Positions 1 to 42,400 of a stretch of 64,000 nt of DNA are shown here, piece after piece (positions within the stretch are counted from its first letter, which is position 1; the number at the start of each line of letters is the position of its first letter). The stretch is taken from the NCBI GenBank assembly GCA_024195265.1, contig JAJLRJ010000004.1:4116659-4180658 (forward strand). Direction: 5' to 3'. The notes beneath the pieces were generated by a model. It did not search any database. It was given only the letters and a program-made list of their open reading frames with translations, and was not told where the DNA came from. A program made the translations under genes and the position numbers. This stretch comes from Dendrophyllia cribrosa. Its lineage: Eukaryota > Cnidaria > Anthozoa > Scleractinia > Dendrophylliidae.

Positions 1-4
1 CAAA

Positions 5-1077
5 GTGAATGGTGAGTCAGTTACACACAAAGTTTGGGTCTGCCTATTTACCTGCTTGGCAGTCAGAGCTGTACATTTAGAAGTAATCAATGACATGTCT
101 GCAGAGCAATTCCTTTTGTGTCTAAGAAGATTTATCGCCAGGCGTGGCAAGCCTAAAGAGATTATATCTGACAATGCTTCACAATTCAAGCTAGCAAAGT
201 CCACTGTTGATGAAGCATGGCAGGTTGCAACAACTAGCCCCGACACACAAAGTTATTTAGCCAATGAAGGAATTAAATGGAGCTTCACCATTGAACTGGC
301 GCCCTGGATGGGAGGCTTCTATGAACATCTTGTAGGAGTTGTAAAGCAGGCTCTCCGAAAGAGTATTGGCAAGATCTGTTTGAACATTGTCCATTTGGAA
401 ACTATTCTCGCAGAAGTCGAAGCAGTCATAAATTTACGACCACTAGTGTATGTGGGAGCTGATTTGAAATCTGGATTTGCACTAACACCTGGTGACTTTC
501 TTAGTCTAAGCCCGAAAACCGGTGTACCATGCCTAGAAACAGAAGACGAACAACTGCAAGATCCAGACCTTATTGAAAAACTCAGTTCTGCAAAGAAACC
601 TCTTGAAACATGGAAAAAGGTCAGAAAGACCTTAACACATTCTGGAAACTGTGGTTTGATGAATATGTGCTAAGTCTGCGTGAAAGAAGCCAGAAGTACT
701 TAAAAGCCCCTAGAGTTCAATCTAAAGTTTAACCCACAAAGGGAGATGTCGTGTTACTAAAAGAAAGCTCACCAAGAGGAACCTGGAAGTTAGGAATGAT
801 CGAAGAAATCATCACAAGCAAAGATAACGAAGTTCGAGCGGCTACGGTCCGAACAGCATCAGGAAAGCTGCTGAACCGACCATTGAACTTTCTGTGTCCT
901 TTGGAGTGCGCGCAAGTTAATCAAGAGTCTGACGAGTGTACCGAGCCTGGAAGTAGCAGCCAAGAGCAGCATGATGTACCCAAGCGGAAGAGTGGAAATG
1001 AAGCTGCTGAGAAACGCCCTATTCGCAGAGCTGCAGCCGAAGCAAGAAGAAAGCTGAACAAATTACTGAACACTTAG
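5..1077 (+). pseudogene. BEL/Pao retrotransposon pol, integrase and C-terminal region, decayed
   Basis: The first reading frame (5-673) matches the integrase core of BEL/Pao elements. It contains the second catalytic Asp in ISDNASQF and the catalytic Glu in GGFYEHLVG. The first Asp lies upstream of the window. A second frame (751-1077) has the basic integrase C-terminal module typical of this clade, with GTWKLGMIEEI and LNRPLNFLCPLE. The two parts are separated by a frameshift near 620 and an in-frame TAA near 730, so the copy is not coding. The order integrase, C-terminal module, then LTR is what BEL/Pao elements show. Family assignment rests on recognised motifs. Confidence is high for the superfamily and high for inactivity. 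Confidence 0.88.
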
Positions 1078-1104
1078 GACATAAAACAAACCTTGCCTGG
1101 GGAG

Positions 1105-1255
1105 TGTCATGGAGAGCTTTCTCCGTGAATAAGGGAATAGTCACGCTTTAAGTAACGCGGGACAGCTCGAGGAATTCCCGGTAACACGTGTAAGCCTAAG
1201 CGAAAATAAAGCCGCCATGTTGAAATGTTGATGTCTTCACTCGCCCATCGCGACA
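1105..1255 (+). repeat. Probable 3' LTR of the BEL/Pao element
   Basis: A TG-starting sequence begins 28 bp after the last pol stop, behind a purine-rich stretch. It contains an AATAAA polyadenylation signal at 1205-1210, as expected for the R region of an LTR. The right edge is a guess, placed at a CA near 1255, because the partner 5' LTR is outside the window. The receptor kinase start codon lies only about 200 bp downstream. Confidence 0.55.
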
Positions 1256-1450
1256 ATAGTAAGCAATTCAACGAAAGTTACGGCCTTTTTGCTGCTGAAA
1301 CAAATTTTAGCAATTCCTTTCTAGTCTGGGCTTAATGTCTTAAAGGCTAGCTATTTTCAGAAGCAACATTTATTATGTTACAATGCAAGCCAAAGTTGAA
1401 ACATCTTTGTTTCCTCATTCAGCAATGTCATAAGTATTACGCCACGTAAT

Positions 1451-31171
<29,721 letters not shown>

Positions 31172-32615
31172 TGAAAACCTCATCAGTGGTCTACTGACAG
31201 AACATTCAGAACCGACAGAGTTGCATCCAGTAGTTGGTACCGCCAAGGCATTGTTTTAAGGTTGCTTAAGGAATCGATTTGGGTCAAAATCATGAAAGTA
31301 GTGTACCTGTACGGAGGTAAAAGTAGCTCCAGTAATAATTAAACAAACTAACAAGAATAAACACAACGCCAGTAAAAATATAATGTTGATTGTATCTTTT
31401 TCTGCACTCTATAACGATTGTCTTAACTATAAGTAATTTACGGTTTCGCCGCCTTAACGGCTAACATAGTTACTGGGCTGCCTATGTCCACAGGTTGGCT
31501 TGAAATTTATTTTTTCAGCCTAGCCATTTGAAAAGTATTAATAGCCATTAACAAGATTCCGCTATGTTAGAGTAAAACTTTGTTAAAACTAAACGATAAA
31601 TCGCGGTCATGAAGATAAACAAATCGTCAATTAGATTGTGTCGTTACAATAATTTGCCACTTCATAAAATTCTTAGTTACCGCTTGCTTGGTATTGTCAC
31701 GCATGTTATTTGATAAGTAGTTAACGGTTACGTCATATCTTAAACTATAATTGTGAAAGACATATTAAAGAGTCTGACCCACCCAGTTTGCATTGCGCGC
31801 TTCTCTTATTGTTATGATACGGCTCTATTCCATATTTGGGCAAGTATATCACCTCTTACACGAGTGAATGTCTCGTCTACAATACAGTATGGATTTTCGG
31901 GGGCCCTGAAAATGGCGGATAAACCAACGTAGGCGCGCAATGCAAACTGGGTGGGTCAGATTCTTTAAGTACTTTCATTGCCTAGTGATTTCAAATAATT
32001 ATAATTATAATAGAGTTTGTAGTTCCTTTTCATTCTTTAGTTAGTGTTGTTCTTGCTGTCGCTGTAGTTCGTGTAGATCTGTAGTTCGTTGACTTCTTGT
32101 GGTTCAAGTACATCTTATAGTTGATGTAGTTTGCGTAGTTCTTATAGTTGATGAAGTTATATAAATTGGGGAGAATATGAAGCGTTGGTTACCGGGGAGG
32201 GTGAAGGGAAATAAAAATTATTATCGTGAGGTCATTGGACAAAACTCATAGCTTAAAACAAGTATCAATAACTACAGTCAATCTCACTGCTGTTCACAGA
32301 TCCGGTTTTTTTTCAAACATGATTCACCAGCTATGATACGCCCAATCGATCGATCGATCAATCAATCGATCATTAAAGTAGCAATAAACAAAATCATAAC
32401 AGCTGTAAGGTGACTAAATGAAGTTTGAAAAAGCTGCATAGCTTGTTTCATGGACCCCACAAATAGTAAAACAACATTTATAGTGGAGCACTCGCCCGGC
32501 CGAAGGCCCGGCTGCGCAGCCCCATACTCATAGAACCTATGCCGTCATTTTTCATGGTCATGGCTAGCGGAATGCTTCGCGGGCGCGCGTGTGCCCGCCC
32601 TCCGCCGTCGCGCGA
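31172..32615 (+). other. Region 3' of the receptor kinase gene
   Basis: It holds the presumed 3' UTR, a TTAA MITE (31764-31969), degenerate TAGTT(G/C)ATG-type repeats at about 32040-32165, a short CGAT/CAAT run at 32340-32370, and a GC-rich segment at 32490-32620. No gene is recognised. Confidence 0.6.
31764..31969. repeat. 206-bp TTAA-ended MITE
   Basis: TTAAAGAGTCTGACCCACCC at the left is mirrored by GGGTGGGTCAGATTCTTTAA at the right, with pairing of about 36 bp through TTTGCATTGCGCGC. The interior includes AAAATGGCGGA. It is non-coding. Confidence 0.85.
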
Positions 32616-33147
32616 CAGGGCTGAAAAACGACTGCGCACGCGCCAGTGGCCCGCGGCAATGAACGTGGGCTCAAGCGCGGGGGGGTTCAAAATGACTGCA
32701 ATTCAGGGGAAAATATAGTTTGGGATTTAAACTCAAAAGATAAGGTCTTAAAAAGGTTTTAAAAACATAATAAATTTATCAGTATTTTCGAGTAAAAAAA
32801 TCTATTTAAAGAAAAATTAGGGTGTGTTGAACGTTTACAAAATTTGTTCTCGCGTTAAAAAGCGTTATCGAGTCCGCTCGTACATGAGTAAATTTTCGCG
32901 GCACTACAAAAAATGTGAAAGCCGCTACGTTTGTTATGTAGATCAAGAGTTTTCCTGCAAACTTTAGCTCGAAACTTTCATAACAGTTAGTCCAGTTAAA
33001 GAGACACAACGTATGTTTTGTACACCAAACTTTTTTTGCTGTACACCGCTTGAAAATTGTCTGCGAAGTGACGAGTCCGCGGCGCGAAATGCAGCTTGTG
33101 CGGGTTGCTTCAACTTTCATCCCAATTTATCTAATTTTTCGGGTTTA

Positions 33148-33286
33148 CCTCGGTGTAAGAACCTGTGACTTTTTCCTTTGTTTCTTACCTTTGTAGTATT
33201 GCATTCCCAGTTGACTCTATTGTTTTATGCCTTTTGTTTTCTTTGTTTTACGTCACTCATGAGTTTCACAGGTTCTTACACCGAGG
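33148..33286. repeat. 139-bp hairpin MITE
   Basis: CCTCGGTGTAAGAACCTGTG is mirrored at the right end as CACAGGTTCTTACACCGAGG, enclosing about 98 bp. It is nested in the 3.7-kb element. Confidence 0.85.
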
Positions 33287-33361
33287 ATGAGCCAATTTTT
33301 CGATGGACAAACTTGCTGATTCCACAATAAGACTCGAACAGGATAAGATTATAGAGGGAAA

Positions 33362-33655
33362 ATGAGAAGATTCAGTTCGACTTTTTCGAGATATGTTGGC
33401 GGAAACACGGATGGTTGGGCCTGTACGCGGCACAGGGAGGAATATTCGAGAAACCAATCGAAACTAATAGCCTTTGCGCCTGTCCACTCAAACCAGCAAC
33501 ACAGCCAAAACATTCCGGAAAGAAGTTTTCCAATGTTTGACCGTATTGGATCCGATGTACCTGCCTATCATTCTGGTGTGAGGTGGTACAAACAATGCTA
33601 CAAAACGGCAGATGAGCTGTTCCAAAATGTACAAGATTATAATCCTCCTGAAAGG
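33362..33655 (+). CDS. Possible exon of an unrecognised gene inside the hAT-like element
   Basis: An open frame from ATG 33362 with coding-like composition (PMFDRIGSDVPAYHSGVRWY, KTADELFQNVQDYNPPER) ends at a consistent donor, AAAGG followed by GTGATG. No downstream exon in matching phase was found; a candidate terminal exon at 35373 is out of phase. I do not recognise the family. Confidence 0.3.
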
Positions 33656-33659
33656 GTGA

Positions 33660-36270
33660 TGTCTTACTTTTATATTTTATTGATCATGCTAAAGAAAAAC
33701 ATATTTGACATAAAGCTCTTTATCTTATGTTTACTTAAGCCTGCTGAAACCAGTTTTTTATTGGCTTTTGTTTGACTAGAGGCAGATTGGTTGATGGACT
33801 AAATACAAAACTGGACAATATAATATTTTTAATAAAGGGAGATTCCCCTTTCCCTGGTAACCAAATCAAACTGTACGGCATGTGGTTTCATTAAAATTTT
33901 TATTTTTTATTAAATATATTAATACAAAAGTGGTTTTCGTCAGCTGTTTAGTGCTTGTCTTTTACACTGCTTTCCTGGAACAGGTTGCAAGTCCTTCATC
34001 CACCTGAAAGGGATTATAAACAAATGCATGTCAGCATTTTTGCTAGTCTATATTACTATTTTGCCTTCCAGATATTATAAGTTAGATATTAAGACAAACC
34101 TCCACATTTTTTAACCCTATGCCCCTGCCTCTACACCCTCCCGGAAGAAACTATTATAACATTTTTTTTAATACATTAGTATTTTGTCATTTACAACCAC
34201 TGTCTATCCCTGACTAATGCTGCCAGGCTTGCAAACAATAAAACCATTACAATGTCACTGGCTGTTTTTTATTGAACTGAAGTCCCCCCCCCCCCCCCCC
34301 CCCCCCCCTCCCCATACATTACATCTGCCCCCAATAATTTGGACCATATTTTCTAGGATAATAGCCGTCCCTTGATTAATCACCCTCCTCAGATAATTGC
34401 CCCCCTTTGTTGGAAATATTTGAAATAATGATCGCCCTCAATTAATCGCCACCCATCCCCTTCTTCTTGTTTTTCAATAATAGCTTATCTTAAATTTATA
34501 CACTTCTAATGAAGTTTTATTTTGTATCTTTTATCTTTATTATTTTCGTGGCATACCTGGAAACTGGCTCTTAAGCTAAGCGTACTGACCACGTTAAATA
34601 AAGGATTGATTGACTGATTTGTTTCACCTCCTCCCAGTCAGGTTAAGAATTTTACTTCTAGTGTAGGAAACAAGTTTTGATGTAATCGTTACAATAACAA
34701 TCATTACAGAAAAGGTACAAAAGCATAGTTTCATATATAGGTTTTCAAATATAGTGACACACATGTATTTGTCACTCTTTCATTTATTTTTTTGGAACTC
34801 TCTTACTATTAGCACATTAGCACTTCCAGCGAGCAATATTTGAAATAACCGCCTCAGTCCATTAGTCGCCTCCCCTCGAATAATTGTTTTTTTTTTATTG
34901 AAAACTAATAATTGCCCCGGCTATTATTCCAGGAAATATGGTACGAGTGTTAAAGAGCCAAAAAAATAAAACCAATATCATTAGCTGTTTTCTTTCTTCT
35001 CTTTTGTCCTCTTCCATCCCCTGTCTAAGTATGACCTGCCCCGCATAATTTTATGCTATTATTATGGTTTCTTCATAAAACTCAAACATAAATGAACAAA
35101 ATCAGTGATTACATGATAGATTGCATGGTCACTTAATATTAACTGAGTTTTGTTTACAAAATGTGTCTTGCTTTTGTAAACAATATAAGAACATTTTATA
35201 AGAGGTTAAAGTAAGCACATTTTTACTAATAAAATTAATCAGATTTATATCATTACAAAAATAAAATTAAGTAAAAAACATTTTAATAAATAATTAAATT
35301 AAAAGTATATCAAAAATTGATATATTTTTATTTTTTCTGTCCCTTTTCTTAACAAATTCTTTATATGTTTAGACAAAAACTGTATCTTGAAGTATGTTAA
35401 TGAATTTAGAAAACAGCTGTCTCTAAAAGAAGAAGTTTTGAACGAGAGAAGCAGCGCTTGCTTATGATATCACCACCAGATGTGAGAAGTTCCAAAGTCG
35501 GCATTTCACTGGCTGTTTTTTATTGATCTGATGTCTTTTCATTGTGTTTTACTTTGCTTTTTTCTTGTTCGGATTTCCAGCAGTTAAGTTTATATACAGC
35601 TTGTGGGATCGTGTAAATTAATAAATTGGGTTAATTTATTAAAGTTTATGTTATCAATCAATAATTACGATTTCAGATCCAATAAAATCTGATATGCGAC
35701 TGGGAATTTTCTTCGGTACTGCTTGTATTCATTTTCTATCGGAACAGTTGAAGTTTGCAGCATATTAAGCTTAACTTAAGCTTACACAAATGTATATTTA
35801 CAGATCTGCTCGTAGAGTTCGAATCTCTGGCGCCATAAGCTTGAAATGAACAAGCTAATTTCCCAGCAGAGAAAGGTTGTTTGAGTCGAAAAGTTAAGAC
35901 GACGTTAATTTCATTTCCATGTTTGTTTTCTGTTCCCTATTTTGATGCTAAAAGGCCACATTAATTATCGAAATTAGGATAAGGAATGAATATATGCTTA
36001 CATGAGTGATGACATAAGCTCATAAGATTCTAGTTTCGTGGAGCAATGATACTATGTTTTAAAATTTCTTACCTTTTATCAGGTTTCTAACCTCCATGTT
36101 TTAATAGGACCACTAAAGTGTGACTGTAGGAACACAAATTAACCGCGTCGGGAAGAAACAACAACTAGAAGGAGACAAAAATAACTGCAGAACGACGGTA
36201 TTGCTCTACGAAGATCCTTTGTTCGGTTGAAACACAAATTCACGCCGATCGAGCCGATCGCGGTGTCAAA
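33660..36270 (+). other. Gene-poor AT-rich interior of the 3.7-kb element
   Basis: It contains a poly-C tract (about 34287-34308), poly-A/T stretches and scattered degenerate phrases such as ATAATTGCCCC, repeated loosely at 34330-34450 and 34850-34930. No coding gene is supported. Confidence 0.55.
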
Positions 36271-36544
36271 TAAACGCATGCGCAGTCGTTTTTCAGCCCT
36301 GTCCCGGTAATGAACATCAGTAAAGCTGACCGTTCGTGTAATAATTATGTTTGGGTAACACGCAAAATTTTACAATAAGTTTATTCTCATTAGTCTTTAC
36401 TCATCCATTGCTATTTTGTTACCAAAGATCTGTAAACTAGTGTGAGACAGAAGTCCAGAATACATCATTTGCTTTTTTGAGCACTTGACTGTAGTTTTAT
36501 TTAGATTTATACATATATTTGTTTATTTATTACACAGGTCATAC

Positions 36545-37703
36545 CTTCTCAAGATGAAGGGGAAGAAGTGTTTCCATAGTCAAGTTGCAAGTCACATTGT
36601 TGCAACTCAAGCAGACTACTTCACTTCTCAGACTGAAGAAAAATGTTTTGACAAAGGACAGATCAACTTCTTTGGGAATGAAACCATTGTTTTGGCATTC
36701 ACTGGTTCTGTAACCCAGCACACGGCAAAATTCTTGAAAAAACTCAGCAGCACACTGCTGTTGCCCTTTTTGGAACCTGCAGTTAATGCTGGGAAGCATG
36801 CCCATTAGAGAGGCAGGATGAACTAATCCAGGAGCAGTCTTGTAGGCACTGATAAAGGATTTGGTACTACACACAATGCAGGGCTTTCCTGTGGAATGTT
36901 AATTTAATACATGACTGTATTTATATGCAAGTTAATTAACTGTAATGTATTTTTTATGTGGCTTTCTGCATTTACATGTACCTGTTACAAGAAGAGTTGA
37001 TCATGCCTGGTGAAAAGAAATTCCGAAAGAAATCCAGAACTCCTTACATGGAGAGCAAAGAAAGTAAACACAATACTTTGTCAACACTATTTTTATTATG
37101 TGAACCACAGTAATTGATTTAATTTGAAAAAACTGACAATAAATTTCAATGCGAAGAACAAAATTATTTTTAAATGCACAACTAGTCATGCCTCCTAACA
37201 CCATGAATTCAGTTCTTTTTAGCCCCCCCCCCCCCCCCCCCCCCCGCTATGAGCAGCCAGTTTGTTTTTGAAGAATGATCTCCTGAAGAGGGTATTTATT
37301 TTACCGCAGAATATTATGAAGGCTATTGGGAAGAATATATTGAGTTCCCACCCCCCCCCCCCCCCTCCACCCCACCCCTCAGGTGAGAGGCTCGTATATC
37401 CAATACATGTGTAGACCAAAATGGCCATGTACCATAGGCTTTAAAATTTTCAATGCCCCTTTAACTGTTATTCCCTTTTATATAAAAATCTGCCTGATAT
37501 ACCAGGAATATAAGTGTGTATGGGGGAGGAGAACTTATACATCGCAGCTTCTCACCTGCTCTTTTAGCAGAACATTTCTCTCTGTTATGTTGGATGCTGT
37601 CAAGACCCTTTGAAAATCTATCTACTGAAAGCAAAGCTTGCAAAACACTGTTTGCAAAGCAAGTATTATTTAAATTTTGAATTCCTCGCGGTGTCAGACA
37701 CAT
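36545..37703 (-). pseudogene. Ubiquitin-specific protease fragment (peptidase C19), two exons
   Basis: Exon 1 (37703-37556) encodes RGIQNLNNTCFANSVLQALL, the Cys box with the catalytic Cys in NTCF. Exon 2 (36888-36545) encodes GKPCIVCSTK, then KGQQQCAAEFFQEF (counterpart of the QQDAxEF box) and VVCLSCNNVTC, a zinc CxxC. Phases agree (1 then 0) and the donor is GTATGA. The His box with the catalytic His and Asp is not found between here and the receptor kinase, so the gene is truncated in this window. It is wedged between two transposons. An intact but distant continuation is possible only beyond what I could recognise. Confidence 0.7.
37222..37366 (+). repeat. Two poly-C tracts in the protease intron
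   Basis: Runs of about 23 C at 37222-37245 and about 15 C at 37350-37365. The Gly-rich frame on the other strand is an artefact. Confidence 0.95.
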
Positions 37704-37884
37704 ATTGAGTTAACACGATTAGCAGGGTAAACTGCAGAGATCGAGTTAAACGAGGGATAATTCCTAGGGTAAATGCAATGCAACAGTCGCCAACAAAGAG
37801 CTGAGCAGAAAGATCTAAGCGCGCGAAATTCCCGCCAGAATGTAGCTAGATACGTCACTAGCATTCGGTCTCAAATTTCACTCC

Positions 37885-37943
37885 AAAGTGGTCCCAAAAC
37901 ATCGCTTCTCTGGCTGCGAAATTATTTTGGGACCACTTTTGTC
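37885..37943. repeat. Short hairpin with GTGGTCCCAAAA arms
   Basis: AAGTGGTCCCAAAA is mirrored as TTTTGGGACCACTT about 25 bp later. The same GTGGTCCCAAAA phrase recurs at 38191, directly at the insertion point of the 8-kb element. Confidence 0.75.
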
Positions 37944-38274
37944 GTCGCATGTTCTTCACGTTTACAGAACTACGGCCCCATCGATTTCTCTGGCAGACAG
38001 CCTTTCCCTTATCTTTCACCATTGTAAAGCTAATGCGTTCGCCTTTCTTCCACAAAATGTGGATTTCGAAGGCAGAATTTATGTCACGATCGATCAAAAC
38101 ACTTCGCCTCGAAACGGCCGCCATTTTAGTAAAGGGGAACCCAGACCTCACTCGACATAGTTGGGAACGGTTACCAAGCTAGATCGAAAAGTGGTCCCAA
38201 AAGACACAGCGGAAAAACCGCCACGCATGCGCCCTGAAAATCTTGACCGTTACAAATTCAAAATGGCGGACGAC

Positions 38275-39063
38275 AAATCGTATTTTGCTACGTAATTAGG
38301 GACCAGTTTGCAACCGTTTACATGAGCTGGAGACTGTGCCTTCACGCCGAATTTCAAGTTCAATTCTTTGACGTTTGTGAGTTCGTTTCTTTCAGTAATT
38401 CGACTTGGTTTTCCAAACATTTTGGCCTTTGCTTTACGGACCGTAACGACAGCTGTATATGATGATAGCTGCCCCAATCGTCCGTGGTTTTTTCCATTTA
38501 TTAAGGTCATTCATAAATGATTAAGGCCAGGACTTCGGTTGTCGAAAGTTTGTGAATTTTCAAAGAAAATATCAAATATGACTTTTTTTTCGTTCTAATG
38601 ACTTTTTGTAAATGCCTTTGAAAGATGGAAACCTAAATACATGCGAAGGAGTCTCACTGGCTTCGAATTTCGTCTTCATCTTCACGCTTACCTTCCCGAC
38701 GAGCAGTCTTACGAACGGTAAGCAGATCATCTTGTTTATCTGGGCTGTTGTCTATGCCTTTTCTTGTGTTATGAGATTTTCTCATCAATGTAAACAGCTT
38801 GTTTCTTATAAGCGTTATTTTCAAAGTAATGTATTTAAACATAACTTGGATGAATAAACATTTTTTGAGTTCAAGATCTTTCTTGTTGTTGTTCTTGTTC
38901 GTCCATCTTATCTAGTTGTGTCGCGAACGCGGCGACGATTTCCCGCCTTTTTCGTCGGGACGCACCCAATACGATGTCAATATCAATTAGGCTGGTGACT
39001 TGACAGCAAACCGGCTAAACTGCAACAAAAACATGGCAGTTGTGTTGACGTTTTTTTAAGAAA
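38275..39063 (+). other. 5' flank inside the 8-kb element
   Basis: It is the presumed promoter and leader of the element's gene. A CAAAATGGCGG motif lies at its left edge. Short - strand frames (38250-38510 and 38654-38842) are coding-like only in part and have no recognisable family. No TATA box was assigned. Confidence 0.4.
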
Positions 39064-39450
39064 ATGTTTTGTGCTAAAGCACCCAGAGTTTTACGGAGCA
39101 AGGAAAATGTTTTGGCAAGTCCTCAAAATATAGATTGTTGGGGGAAAATTTCCTGTTTGACTAAAATAGAGTCTTTAAACTGTGGATTTCAAGAACGTGT
39201 GAGCCTCTGTGTGCGGCATTACGAAGAGGAAAAACAAAAACACCTAAGTGTCTGCTGTTTCCCGACACGCTCCTGCAATGACAAGTGCTCTGGCAAACTT
39301 ACCGCTTGTCCACAGCGTCTTATTACAGTGTTCGAGGGATTGTTCAGTGGGGGCAAGATGCCGTCGGGCAGAATTTGTCAAACCCATTTAATGCAGGCCG
39401 ACAAAGATGCTCGTATCATTGAAAACAAAAATTATATTTCTCCCAGAAAG
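39064..39450 (+). CDS. Transposon protein exon 1: Cys/His-rich N-terminus
   Basis: 129 codons from the first ATG after an upstream in-frame stop. Cys and His residues are spaced as SLCVRHYEEEKQKHLSVCCF, then RSCNDKCSGKLTACPQ and GRICQTHL, suggesting one or two zinc-binding modules suitable for DNA binding. It ends at AAAG followed by GTGAGC. Confidence 0.75.
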
Positions 39451-42400
39451 GTGAGCCACTCTGCACATTTGTTTTTTTATTATTACTATTTTGCAAGAGA
39501 GCAAAAGTCGAAAAAATATTTTTTTTGTAATAGCGTCGACATTCAAACAGTCCAAGGGAAGACACCGGAGATGTGAAGGTCTCGCCAAGGGATCCCCCAA
39601 AATGGTGTGAACTAATTAAGCAGCTCGAGAGGCTGGAGCATGAGAATGAACGCTTAAAGGAAAGGTCCAAAAAGTTAGGTATTGAAAACTCAAACCTGAA
39701 GGACCAAATTAAAGGTGTGTTGAATTTTAATGGGTTTGTAAAAATTATTAAAAGTTTAAATGGGTTTCCATAACATTTAAAGGGTTTTTCAAGCCAGCTT
39801 TTTCATGAAACATTTTGTTTCAGTTGAGACCCACTTAATTGTACTGTTGATAAATTCAAATGCACCTCACAACTACTTTAAATGCTACAATTTGACCGGT
39901 CATCTGAAGAAGTCTAAATATAGTCTATAGCTATTTTTAGCAAGGATAACATTAACATTTGCAGATATGGAACAACAAAACAAGGACAAACAGAAACATC
40001 TTGAAGAGGCCAAGGCTGAGATTGACAGTCTTTTAGAGAAAGTCAGAGGTACCAGAATATAACATGATTGCCTTCAGTCGAATTCACACTGTGAACTATG
40101 TATTTTTACCCAAGGCATAAAAAGCCTAAATGCTGTACTAGTACAAACTGACAGAGATTTTTAACAACATACAGATCTTAAGGAAAGCAGACCTCATGAT
40201 TGGATTTTGACTGAATCAACCTGTTTTTTTTTATAACATTTTACTTCGCTAATATTCCCCCTAAGCTCACAGGGAAATTTTTCTACACAGGTTTTAAGGG
40301 GGAAAGATACTGTTATTTCAACTAAATAAATAATAATATTTTGAAATGAAAATAAACATGGAGAGAGCAATTACTTTAATTACACCCTGTAGATTCTGTA
40401 AATAAAATTAACAATAACTTTTAGGTCAATCATCATTCAGTGAGTCAGTGCACAGTTTCCACAAGGCACTGACACATCATTACACAATGGGTGGCAAACA
40501 TCTGTACAACCCCACTGACATGGAAGAGTTTTGTGAAAGTCACGCTCCGGATTTATTCAAGCAAGTGTACACAGCAATTGTCAATGACTCAAAGGAAGCA
40601 CCTTCAGTAAAAAGGTTGGAGCTGCAAAAAATAAGGACTGTTGCTATTCTACACAGTCTGTGTTTTTATCGCAATCAGGTATTTTCCTAGCAATAAAATA
40701 TTTCAATATTGACTTCGTGAACTGGTGATATAGTAAAGTGGTTTTGTTTGTATGTTCAAATTTTCGTAAGGTTCTCTTGTAAGGCAATATAACTATATAA
40801 CTGCTGTAGATTTGTACTCTTTAGTGGTTTTAATCCACAAATTATCATAACAGTAGGAGAGGCCAACATTGCAAATGACCACTCATTGTTGTTTTAACTG
40901 TAAGAATCTACAACTGGTACTTTTCCCAAGAAGAATGTAATTTTTAAATGAACCACATTTTTTTACTAGAAAATTTGCCCCATTCAAAAAGCAAATGGTC
41001 TAAACCTGAAGATGAGTGGTGCAAGCTACAGTGCATTGATGTCTGGAATGATCCTTGGCTACAGTTGCCACCCAAAAACTGTAAGGAATCATGAAAAGGC
41101 ATTAGCAGAAGCAAACAAAAAGGAAGTTTCAAAGAGAATAATGGAAGCCACAGCTGTAAGGAAGATAATTAAGTTTAATTTTTTTTTGTGCCAGAATAAA
41201 ACTTACATGTAGGCTGACTCCAGCAAATCTTGCTTAGCTCCACCATTAGCATATTTATGCCAGTTCCCCAACTCATCATAGCATTGACAATGAGGATAAT
41301 GGCTTACTGAAATTTTCTTTACAGTATCTTTAAATTTTTGGTTAGTCTTCTCAAAAAAAAAACATGAAGGTAAAAAATGGACAGGTTTTAGAAAAATTCC
41401 TCCCATACACAGTCAAACATATATTAAACCATCCAACTTAGCCAAAGTACTTGTAGATGTAGTGATATTCCTTATTGTACATACAGCTGCTAGCCATTTT
41501 GACTTTGCACAGAATACTGCTGAAGTTTAACACTACATGTTTTCTTCCACGTGCTGGATGTGAAACTTCAGTTCTACCAGGTCCAAAAATAAAAAATGAC
41601 CTAACAGTTCAAGGAGACAATGATATACATTCACAAATTACTTGGCTTTCATTCCTTTTTTAGAAAAAGCAGTTTATGCTCCTCATTGAGGATGATATTC
41701 ATTTCATTCATACAATCGGCCAGCCTACAACCAGTACCACGAGTACTGCTTGGCACATGTGCACAGGCTTACTGGATGTGCAAGACCAAATTCCAGCAGT
41801 GCCAAAACCTCAGAACACCAGCAAGCTTCATCGCACTGTTCCAGTAACCATGAAGAATGGCACAGTAAGACAGTGTAGGGGTGGCATTGATGTAACATCC
41901 ATACTGCAACACTTTTCTAAGGCTTTAAATCAGTTCTTTTCTTCAAGCTATTTAAGTTCCTTGCCAGTGGGACACAGAACTTTGGACATGACAAATGCAC
42001 AGCAAAGTTGTGAAAACCTGAGGTAAAAAACAGAAAAAAAGCAAGAAAAACAACTCTTATAAATTTGTCTCTCAAAATAATTTTATGTTTAATAATTACT
42101 CTGAGTTGGCTTCAGATAGGCAAAGTGCGCGAAACAGAGAAAACATCTACACTGCCTTCAGATTCCATCACAATTTCGTCAGGCTAATAAAATTCAGAAA
42201 AGAAATATCTTTCAGAACTCATAGAAGATATGTGTTTTGTTCAATTTCCTGCTTTTTTAACAAGGTTTCTTTGAACAAAAGTCACTCACTAAGTTGCTAG
42301 GTTTTGTAAACAAAAACCGTGGTGGGAAAATTCTGTAATGCCTGTGGGCAATCAGAGTGTGCATACTATTGCAGCCATATAAAAATGCTTAATAAATCAA

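Larger units (their letters stand above)
32616..36301. mobile_element. 3.7-kb element with perfect 22-bp CAGGG inverted ends (hAT-like)
   Basis: CAGGGCTGAAAAACGACTGC (32616-) is repeated exactly in inverted form ending at 36301. The CAGGG...CCCTG ends resemble hAT termini. The flanking 8-mers, TCGCGCGA and TCCCGGTA, agree at only five of eight bases, so the target duplication is doubtful. No transposase was recognised inside. A 33.1-33.3 kb hairpin and one possible exon are present. Confidence 0.6.

Noticed and set aside
35373..35467. Terminal exon for the 33.36-kb candidate gene
   Set aside because: The acceptor and stop look reasonable, but the phase does not match the upstream donor.
37219..37428. 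Gly-rich frame upstream of the protease fragment
   Set aside because: Translation of poly-C tracts.
37858..38151. 97-aa - strand frame as the first exon of the ubiquitin protease
   Set aside because: It starts at a YY1-like ATGGCGG but has no domain, and no splice connection to the Cys-box exon was established.
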